Assembly: GCA_940337035.1 (NCBI GenBank)
Contig: CALNHX010007571.1
Coordinates: 1 to 64,000, forward strand
Origin: Agriotes lineatus
Lineage: Eukaryota > Arthropoda > Insecta > Coleoptera > Elateridae
Direction of reading: 5' to 3'
DNA length: 64,000 bases
The position numbers and the translations under genes were made by a program. Shown in pieces: positions 55,583 through 64,000 of the stretch (position 1 is the first letter of the stretch; each line of letters starts with the position of its first letter). Below the pieces are notes generated by a model. The model saw only the letters and a program-made list of their open reading frames with translations, made no database searches and had not been told where the DNA came from.

Positions 55583-56026
55583 ATGGTTAATTCGTGCGTA
55601 TATTTTGAATGTAAGCGAAATCGCAGAACCGACTACTATTTAAGCTTTTTTCGTTTTCCTATAGAAAAAGAAAGACGCGATTTGTGGTTGATTAATTGTG
55701 GCAATCCACAGATTTTCACGTTATCTGAAGAACAATTACGTGAAAGAACTGTGTGTGCCATGCATTTTTCCGAAAAGCAGTTTATGAATTCAAGAAAAAA
55801 TAGGCTGAGTCATAATGCTGTTCCCTTAAATTACAAAACTGCTATGCAACCTGACCACGCAACATCGCCAGTGTCGCCCAAAGAACTCGCATTTAAAAAA
55901 GAGATCATGCCAAGGGTCTATGGTAAAGCGACGTCTTCTTCGGGCTCTTTTCATTTGGATGAAGATCATATTGCTTTGCCTATGCAATTAGATGCAGATA
56001 CCATACCGGATTCGTCTATGATACAG
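55583..56026 (+). CDS. THAP-domain gene 3, first exon
   Basis: The ATG is followed by VNSCVYFECK, YYLSFFRFPIEKERRDLW, RTVCAMHFSEKQF and NAVPLNY. The C-x4-C pair, the C-x2-H pair and the AVP box make a complete THAP zinc finger of about 85 residues. An acidic/Ser-rich linker of 60 residues follows to a gttagt donor after ACAG. No second exon was identified in the next 2 kb, where a foldback element has inserted. It resembles the DNA-binding exon of a THAP transposase. Frame and donor are intact, but whether a full gene remains is doubtful. Confidence 0.68.
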
Positions 56027-56530
56027 GTTAGTTTCTTTAAAAATGCCCGTTCTGTATACAGTGTGGTGATAACGTCCCGCACAATATTCATTATTTTCTT
56101 ATTTAATGTTTTTTGGGAAAACCCCGAAACACGTCATTTTATTTTTTAAAAAGACTCAATTTTCCCCCTTATTTTGATAGATATCTCCACCAGTTAAATG
56201 ATGATGTAAAAAAATTAGTGCCCCTCGTAGGTAACAATTGTTTTGACTATTTCCCACATCTCTTATTATCCAATGAAAAGCCATGCTTTTTCAAAATTCA
56301 ACCAATCGTGTGTTTTTGTAGTGGCAAAAAATCGAAATTTTCCCTTGGGATTTTGTCAGTTTCTTTTGCCACTTGCATCCACGGCAACCACCAAATATGT
56401 TGCTTTAATCAAGGTGGTATTTAAGAAACGTCATTTAAACTGTCATTGCGCATCAGTATAAATGTCAAAATGAACCGATATTTGGGAAATAGTCCACAAA
56501 ATGTATTTCGTGCTCATGATTTTGCTCGGA

Positions 56531-56677
56531 AAATGTTTTACTCACGATTTGTTGTTTTTTTGGCAATGCCCCTCGACAAACTAACTTTGACAAATTCCCT
56601 CGCCTTCGGCTCGGGAATTTGATCAAGTTAGTTTGTCTTGTGACATTGCCAAAACAAAATACTTTCGTAAAACATTT
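56531..56677. repeat. Foldback MITE, ~147 bp
   Basis: aaatgttttac and gtaaaacattt form the ends of a long imperfect hairpin. The inner part acaaactaactttga pairs with caagttagtttgt, and the tip is cctcgccttcggctcggg. Similar in design to those at 31488 and 62842. Confidence 0.75.
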
Positions 56678-56689
56678 TTACCGGCAAAA

Positions 56690-58269
56690 GCATTTGCCCT
56701 TAATACATTATTACTGAGAAAACTACACATGAAGTTCAAACAATTCAGAATTTATTTTAATGAAAATAAGAGCTATTACAAAAACTACCTAATTTTGATT
56801 TTAAAACATTTACCACTGTTTCACAAATGTGTCAAAGTCAACAATTTAACGTTTCTAAGGAAACAGATGTGGTGCCTTATTTTAATTTAAAAAAATTCTG
56901 AATTTTTTTAACTTTATGTGTATTTTTCTCAAAAAATTGTTATGTGGGGTACTAATTTTTTATATCACCATTTAACTGGTGAGATCTATCAACATAAGAG
57001 GGGAAAATGGGATTTCCATTTGAAAAAATTAATAATGACGTCATAGGGCAGAAACAAAAGCCTCCCTCCCCCTTCTATATTTGAAAAATTAATTGTTTAT
57101 TCTAATTGTCGTTACTATTTTGCTTCAAAGAATCAGAAAATAAAAAGATCAAATTTTTATGCCATACAAAATATGGTTTTCAGGGACTTCGAAAATTTCA
57201 CCCAACCATGTTAGGAGGCGGGGTTTTACGATAGCGCTCAAGCAGCCGTTTTGAGGAAAATAACTATACTGTTAAATGCAAAAGAAAATATGAACAATTT
57301 CCAGTATGGGAAAGTCTAGGGACGGTGCCATGTCCACTTTTTAAAGAATAAAATTCACGTGTCAGGGTATTCCCAAAAAACATTAAATAACAAAATTATT
57401 AATTTTGTGTGGAACTTTATCACCACACTGTATAATAAAAATTTTAAATTTTTCATCGATAGTGGGTTAACACGATGTCCGATTATAGGGGCTTAAATCT
57501 TATAGTTTCCCCAAATTTGTTGCTCGATCTTAGTGTAGGTACTAATTAAATAAGGTATAATTAGTTAAAATTTCTTTTAAAGTTTTATCTCAAACCAGAC
57601 GCAAAATGTTCGGTTTTTATACCAAACTAGCTGGCCCGGCAAACGTTGTTCTGTCCAAAAATAATTTGTCTCTAAAACCCAGTTTCACTTTCTATATTTT
57701 TCCAATTTTCCGGCTTTCCCTTTGGATTTTCCGAATTTTCTTTTTGCTAAACCACCTCGGGAGTAAGGCGAACACAACAAAAGAAAAATCATCGAAATCG
57801 GTCAAGTCGTTCTCGAGTTTTTACGTTACACGGCGATTGATTTTTATATATAAGATATGCTAATCAGATATTATAAAGAATGTCAATATAAATTGTTTTC
57901 CAATATATCTATTTTACTATGGTTAGGTTTATTTTAACGAAAATACCGTCTAGGGTTATACCACTGCTTATAAAACAGTGTGTTGCAACATCAAAGAATG
58001 AATAGAAGCAAATAGCAACGATCGCATATGAGCGATCCATTGCGTTCACAGGCAATTTCACCTAAACATATAAAGAATAACGCGGCAGCTCTCCGGCGTG
58101 ACGTCATCACAGGAAAACCATACGTCAGGAGTATGTAGCTTTAAATGGCTAAATCGCATAGGCGCTAAGTATTTACATGTGTTCATAACTTTAAAAAAAA
58201 TAGAGTGTCTTGTGGAAACGGGGTTACCAGTCGCGAACTGAGCCCTTAGTCCACCCCCATTCGCTTTTT
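56690..58269. other. Mostly non-coding; possible short interspersed repeat near 57606-57865
   Basis: The only notable stretch is 57606-57865 (ctggcccggcaaacg and ggtcaagtcgttctcgag with a final atataagat). It looks like a dispersed repeat by composition, but no boundaries or second copy were found in the window. The rest is AT-rich without genes. Confidence 0.3.
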
Positions 58270-61200
58270 TTGTAATAGTCCAGTCAAATGGTAGATATTT
58301 GGTTCCTATATGTTTATTGGGTCGCTGTACACGAATATCAGGTTTACCAACAAAAATTGTCAACGCGGAAACACGTTTTTTTTAAGCACAAACGGTGTAA
58401 AAAACTGATTTTTTTAGTTTTTCTAAAATTACGCGAAAGATATTCATTTTTCTTAAATGTTGAACCTATATGAAATGAAAGAAGATAAAATTGCTTAAAT
58501 TTTGCGTACGCGAGGTTTTTTTCTCTGACCAATCGTTCAGCCGCGAGAGCGCCGCGAAGCTATAATTCAGTCAAATGGTAGAAAATAGGAGAAAGTTTTG
58601 GTGGAGTTTTGATATTTGGTTCCTATATGTTTTCTTGGCTTGTTGTACACGAATATCAAGTTTTCCAACAAGAATTTTGATCTAAAACAGGTTTTTTTTA
58701 AAGTAAAACGGTGTAAAAAACCATTTTTTAAAATGTTTCTAAAATTACTCGAATACTATCCAATTTCGTAAATGTTGAACCTATATGAAATGAAAGAGGA
58801 TAAAATTACCTACATTTTATGTACGTGAGGTCTTTTTCTCCTATCAATAGTTCAGCCGCGAGAACACCGCGAAATTAGGTGTTAAAAACAAAAAAAAGGG
58901 AATTATCCCAGTTTATTTCAAAGTGACTCGAAAACTATCTACTTTTCGTAAATCAAAAATGGTACCTATATGAAATGAATCTTCATAAATGAAATGTTGG
59001 CAAACTTGATATTCGCGTACAGCGACCCGTAAAACATATAGGAACCAAATATCAAAACTCCAAAACTTTCCCCTATTTTCTACCATCTGACTGGACTATA
59101 ATTTTGCGGCGCTCTCGCGGCTGGACGATTGATCGGAGAAAAAACCTCACGTACATAAAATGTAGGTAATTTTATCCTCTTTCATTTCATATAGGTTCAA
59201 CATTTACGAAATTAGATACCTAGTTTTCGAGTAGTTTTTAAAACTTAAAAAAAATCTAGTTTTTACACCGTTTTTGCTTAAAAAAACGTATTTCCGATCA
59301 AAATGATTGTTGGAGAACCTAATATTCTTGTACAGCGACCCAGAAAACATATAAGAACCAAATATCAAAACTCCACCAAAACTTTCCCCTATTTTCTGAC
59401 TGAACTATAACTTCGCGATTGAACGTTTGCTCGGAGAAAAAACCTCAAGTACATAGAATGTAAGAAATGTTATCTCCTTAACACGACTCGGTCCCGCGGC
59501 CTCGTTGGAGGGCGGGCGAAGGCTAACTACTACTAATGGCGACTCTTGTTGATTTGGTCCTGGCAATTCAGTCGGCCAATGGTGTTCTCCCCGGTAGGCG
59601 GGGCAGACCTAAGTGCAAGATCATGAGAAAAAGAGAGAGAAAACAAAAAATGATATTTACACAGGTTTTTTAATTTTTCGAACATATATACAAAAAGATG
59701 GGCTATTTAGTTGATGACGCCACGAAGCTTCTGGTGGCGTGGGGTCGTCGTTTTTTGTCCCGGGGCTCTTTCTTTCGTGGGGAGGGGCGTGCGTGCCGGG
59801 GGCGGCGGAGGTTATGGCGCTGGAGGCGGCGCTGGGGCTCGGTGTGCGGCCTCGCTGGCTCGTCGGGCCGGATGGCTGCGGGTTGGGGCGCCTGGGCGAT
59901 GCTAGGAGGCGGTGACTCGGCAGGCGATGACGGCAGAGGATGGGGGGCGGCCGGCGCGTCGGGCGGCTAGATCCGACTTTGCTCCCAGTCCCAGGAGCTC
60001 GGCGAGCACCACTGGCGGCTAAGTTCGATTTAGCGACTTTTTCTAAGTCCCAGTAGCTCGGCGAGCACCGCTGGAGACAAAGTTTGGTTGGAGCTGAATA
60101 CTCAGGCTGGCTGGACCGATGGCCGTAGCTGCTGGATACTGGATGCTGCTGTCTGAACTGCTGGTTGGAACTCCGTGCTTTTTTCAAGAAGCCCGGGATT
60201 TATAAAGGTGTTGCCGGCTTTGTTTGCCGATTCCTCGCTCACGATTGGCTGAACGGCAGTGGGGACGTTTGCAAATTTGATAGGAATTGGATTCGCAGCT
60301 TTGATCTCCGCGGCGCGAAGCGCTATCTTGTCGCTGACATGGGCATTGCTTTTGTCTTCTAAAAACTCGAATTTTGAGTCCTTATTCGACATGTTTCGCC
60401 CGCATATTAACAAAGTTAGGATTAATTAAATTATTTCTACAATAGAAGTTGCGCGGTTGTGATTCGCGGACTTCTTAGCACGCGGAATTGCTGCCCCGTG
60501 CTTCCACTGGTTAGACGATTTTTCGCATACTCCGGTGGCCGGTGTTTTTAATTTAATTAGCCCTCACGGTGTGGGTTTTCATTGTTCCTTGATTTGAACG
60601 CGAGTTTAATACCCGGATTTTATTCCAGACTATCTGGTGCCGGCGTTTATAGGTGCCCTTTGGGTTTTATTTTCCAAAACTGCTTATTCCTAAAACTGTA
60701 TGTTCCTCTGGTCGCTGCAACCTTCGTAAACTTTATAGTTTTATGGTGCTGTTATTTCGCCTATTTGCCTACTTGGAAAAGTGCTTTCTACAGCAGGCGG
60801 CGGCGGATTGACATTATTTCATACGTGCGTCGCTTATGTTCACCCTGACCTTATAACAATAGTAAAAAGGAAAAAACCAACACCTCAGTTCGCGTAACGT
60901 TGGCTCTTTTTAATTAATGCGCCAGCTTCCCTGTGTTCTTGAGCGGTTTACTGCCCGGAACACTTCCTTTGTCGCGCTGTCATCTTTTTTTTGATGGGTT
61001 TATGACGGTTATGCTCTGGGTAGTAATGCGGTAGCTCTTTGCAAATTTTGGGACGGCTGTTGTTATGCAGATGTTAAAACTGCGTCTTTGGGTTTTTGCG
61101 ATCTGGTAATTAATGCCGCGTTCTGATCCTTGTTGCGTGGCGAGGGGGTAATCGAATTAATATTGATAATGGAGGCCTTCGCGTGCCTCCTGAATCATAT

Positions 61201-61441
61201 CATTCTTTCATTTCACATAGGTTCAACATTTATGAAAAATGCATAGCTTTCGGGTAACTTTAAAAAAACTAAAAAAAATATCGTTTTTACACAGTTTTTG
61301 CTTAAAAAAACGGTCAAAATTGTTGTTGGGAAACCGAATATTCGTGTACAGCGACCCAAAAAACATATCGGAACCAAATATCAAAACTTTACCAAAACTT
61401 TCCCCTTTCGCCCTTTTTGAATACCATTTGAATGGACTATA
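58270..61441. mobile_element. Palindromic array of five ~300-bp units (foldback-like)
   Basis: Units A (58270-58561) and B (58562-58876) read forward. C (about 58880-59100), D (59100-59410) and E (59410-59473 plus 61197-61441) read in reverse. Each contains ggttcctatatgtttt, tgttgaacctatatgaaatg and a gttcagccgcgagag block. The outer ends tccagtcaaatggtag and ctaccatttg-type are inverted. Tandem units in inverted arms resemble Foldback-type elements. Unit E is split by another element. Confidence 0.75.
59474..61196 (+). mobile_element. Unclassified GC-rich element, family E, copy 2
   Basis: It interrupts array unit E, whose sequence resumes at cattctttcatttca. tatc on both sides may be the target duplication. 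It begins tccttaacacgactcggt like the copy near 9561. It contains a very GC-rich block (59740-59990), a twofold taagtcccagtagctcggcg repeat, a gctggatgctg block and a tttataaagg TATA-like motif at about 60199, then an attggctgaac box. Reading frames across the GC-rich block are low-complexity and not trusted. A solo LTR or a non-autonomous retroelement are the main options. Confidence 0.5.
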
Positions 61442-62841
61442 ATGGAAAACGAGATTTCAAAGCAAAAACTGTAATTTTGTATACAAAACTCTGGAATAGG
61501 TAGCGCAATATCAGCCCCAAAGTTTAATAAAACACTTTCTACTTTAGGAATCTAGGTATAAAATATAAATTTTGGTTTGTTTATTTGTTAACATACTTAG
61601 TGTTCTACCTGTATATCTTTTGCTCAATCGATTATTATGCATTTTACCACAATAATTTGTAATTAACGAAATTAACTAAATAACTCTCCTGTTGCGTCTC
61701 GGTAATTTGGTTTTAAAATAATTTAGTTTTTATTTTAAATAAAATTATAGCAACGCACCACCTCTGTAAGAAATTTCAAAACCAGTTCCGTTATATTTAA
61801 TGTAATACTCCCCTGAAAGAAAATATAATTCGCATTTCTTGTTAGCGAAGCACCATGCGGTGACAATGCATTTACTTCACAACCAGCTGTAACGATTATT
61901 AGTATGTTTATTTTTGCAATACTGATGGTGAATTACTCACAAGCACACCACCAAACACTAACGACAGCGCTCAGTGGCTTTTCTTTTTAAAAAGCTAAAC
62001 AATTATACTTTATTGATAATTGCACATGTAGTTACGATGTGTACTCATAGTTCACGTCGGCCACTGTAACTGGTATTGTTTACTTGACGTCACGACACCG
62101 TGACGTCAGAGAGATGAGGTATTGGTGCAGCTGACCTACTTCTGCTCTTCTAAGATGACAAAAATAACAGAACAATTGTTAATAAATATCTATCTCTACT
62201 TCTCAGATAATCATTTCATGTTTATAATATTTAGTGACAAATACACCGTTTTTAGGAATTGCCAAAGAAGTAAAGATATTCCAATGTCATGTCCCATTGC
62301 ACATGCCGTTCTTTATACGTCAAGATATTTGTTAGCTCTCATTCACATCAGTATTATATATTCGACCACAAACAAGTATACAAAACTATTTTTAATAGTA
62401 TTACTTTATTACCTTTTATTTTTTCATCGCAAAATATAATTGTTGGGGGTTTTAATGTAGCTGAGATACCTATATCAGTATTATTTCTTTACATTATCCC
62501 AATTATCCACAAATTTTATAAATTTTGCTTCATTATAATCAATATAACAATATTGCTAATTTTAACGGTCGCATTCTTGATTTAGTCTTATCGAATACTA
62601 AACTTAAAGTGATTATTTCCTTCATATCCATAATAATGCGTAATCACTATGGTTTCTGTCAGTTTAACAATGACAAAAATTCAAACGTCAAAATTTAACC
62701 GCGATTAAATATGTGTCAAAATTTAATCGCTTGTGCATAATTTTAACATAACTATTGAAGGTGCTTTACCAATTGAATTTTATCTATTTATTCAGGAAAT
62801 AATCACGCCGAACATCCCGCGTGTATGTAAACTAGCCTGAA
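61442..62841. other. Non-coding, AT-rich
   Basis: No gene is seen. Two perfect tgacgtca palindromes (62085-62092 and 62101-62108) lie 8 bases apart in a larger dyad. Frames at 62122-62585 are AT-driven and lack homology. Confidence 0.4.
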
Positions 62842-63009
62842 TAAATTTTGACGATTTTCTGTCAGAATGTTTTGCTCTGAAGACATATATCTCGTAAATT
62901 TTCTTCCTTAAAATCCCTCGTGCTACACACTCGGGATTCTTGTTGAGCGGCAAATTTACTTAACATATTTCTTAGAAAAACATTCCGACAGAAAACGTCA
63001 AAATTTGAT
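62842..63009. repeat. Foldback MITE, ~168 bp
   Basis: ataaattttgacgattttctgtc at the left pairs with gacagaaaacgtcaaaattt at the right. The inner part aaaatccctcgtg pairs with actcgggatt around a six-base loop. One long imperfect hairpin. Confidence 0.78.
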
Positions 63010-63120
63010 CGGCCATTTTAATGCACTTGGGATATTACTGTTGAATAAAGCATCACAATGCTTAGTTCCTGAGGATTTACATCACCTCTGCTTAAATATT
63101 TAATTTTTATTTGAAATAAA

Positions 63121-63837
63121 CTGCTCAAGTACAGGTCTAAAGAGTAGCTTCAGCACTGCGAAAACATTAAGTATTATAGTGCACCCAGAATGTGTAGTTC
63201 AAAACGTGACCACCGAACTTCTGTAGATGGCGCCAAATGGACAAGCCGCCACTGTGCTACAATGCTTGGAAATTTTGCAAAGTGGAAAATCGCCACCTTT
63301 CGCCAAAACCAAATAGCGCATGAAGGTGCTCGGGACCTTAGCAACACCTTTGCCCCCTTCAAAATTTCGATATCTGTAGCCGTTCGAAAGTTACAGGCGA
63401 CCCAGACAGACAGACAGACAGACGGACGGACGGACGGACGGACAAAACGTTCGCATAAGTACGCTGAAGCTACTAATAAACTGCTCAAGTACAGGTCTAA
63501 AGAGTAGCTTCAGCACTGCGAAAACATTAATTATTATAGTGCACCCAGAATGTGTAGTTCAAAACGTGACCACCGAACTTCTGTAGATGGAAGTGGACAA
63601 GCCGCCACTGTGCTACAATGCTTGGAAATTTTGCAAAGTGGAATATCGCCACCTTTCGCCAAAACCAAATAGCGCATGAAGGTTCTCGGGACCTAGCAAC
63701 AACTTTGCCCACTTTCAAAATTTCGATATCTGTAGCCGTTCGAAAGTTACAGGCGATCCAGACAGACAGATAGACAGACAGACAGACAGACGGACGGACG
63801 AACAAAACGTTCGCATAAGTACGCTGAAGCTACTAAT
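63121..63837 (+). repeat. 360-bp tandem repeat with (CAGA)n(CGGA)n tract
   Basis: Two head-to-tail copies start ctgctcaagtacaggtct at 63121 and 63481. They are about 95 percent alike. Each ends with a run of cagacagacaga and cggacggacgga (63409-63445 and 63753-63800), then acaaaacgttcgcataag. The frames in it are by-products of the repeat. A similar short tract occurs in repeat U. Confidence 0.85.
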
Positions 63838-64000
63838 AACTAAAGTAAAAGCATCTACTCAAGCAAAACCAACTTACTTTAATTTTAAGAAGCCTAAATT
63901 TTTGCTGTTATTTGATACTGTATTGATAATTTTACTGATGATAATGAAATTGTAAATGAATATTGAAATCTATATGATATTTTTGAACAAACCACGTGTA

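Noticed and set aside
59657..60187. Minus-strand frame of 176 codons, Pro/Ser/Arg-rich, and a neighbouring frame at 60102-60413
   Set aside because: They arise from the GC-rich block of family E. Low-complexity composition, mutual overlap and no recognisable domain make them unlikely genes.
62122..62585. Overlapping plus-strand frames rich in Ile/Phe/Tyr
   Set aside because: Composition is what AT-rich random DNA gives. No signal, motif or splice support.
63174..63805. Frames containing Arg/Pro/Ser/Val repeats at the right edge
   Set aside because: They translate the (CAGA)n(CGGA)n tract and its surroundings within a tandem repeat and recur in both copies as by-products.

Overview
The window is non-coding, AT-rich eukaryotic DNA packed with transposable elements. 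The mix of families (CR1/L2-, Jockey- and RTE-like LINEs, a Penelope-like element, a Gypsy-type LTR element, pogo, piggyBac, several hATs, THAP/DDE_4/YqaJ relics and many foldback MITEs), the short introns and the codon use suggest an arthropod, most likely an insect with a large repeat-rich genome. No bacterial genes, CRISPR array, rRNA or intact tRNA were seen, and no convincing single-copy host gene. Almost everything is a decayed, nested or truncated element. Exact target-site duplications let many layers be dated relative to each other.

Layout. 1-8.3 kb: LINE alpha (CR1/L2-like: ORF1 tail, endonuclease, reverse transcriptase), interrupted by a head-to-head pair of Penelope-like elements (589-4497), and carrying a long inverted repeat at its 3' end (7517-8137). 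9-12.4 kb: non-coding repeats with tRNA-like motifs, a 25-bp minisatellite and three 80-bp hairpin repeats. 12.4-13.8 kb: RTE-like LINE tail. 13.8-28.3 kb: LINE beta, split by a Gypsy element on the minus strand (13976-21457, itself carrying a Jockey LINE in its 3' LTR), by a small Tc1/mariner-type MITE, and by a pogo-type element (22545-27786). The pogo element in turn hosts a long-TIR element with a Zaphod-like hAT inside it, a foldback element, and two different elements placed one after the other at the same 8-bp target. The LINE beta reading frame can be followed across the gaps.

28.3-43 kb: a spliced THAP-domain gene with a duplicated exon, a second THAP pseudogene behind a copy of the same 340-bp repeat, a YqaJ/SWIM-protein N-terminus, a PHD-finger exon and a DDE_4 transposase with all catalytic acids lost. 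Together these look like the scattered parts of ISL2EU-type (Harbinger-related) elements. A piggyBac element and several foldback MITEs are inserted among them. 44-53 kb: three hAT elements with clean 8-bp duplications, two of them encoding TTF/DUF4371-type transposase parts. 54-64 kb: a third THAP exon, a mariner-like helix-turn-helix scrap, foldback MITEs, a palindromic array of five ~300-bp units (58270-61441) split by a GC-rich unclassified element related to the one near 9.6 kb, and a 360-bp tandem duplication at the right edge.

The elements do not form a pathway. What ties them together is insertion order. The most unusual items are the two elements sharing one 8-bp target, the THAP genes behind a shared upstream module, the hammerhead-like RNA motif near 30.7 kb, the palindromic array and the unclassified GC-rich element family.
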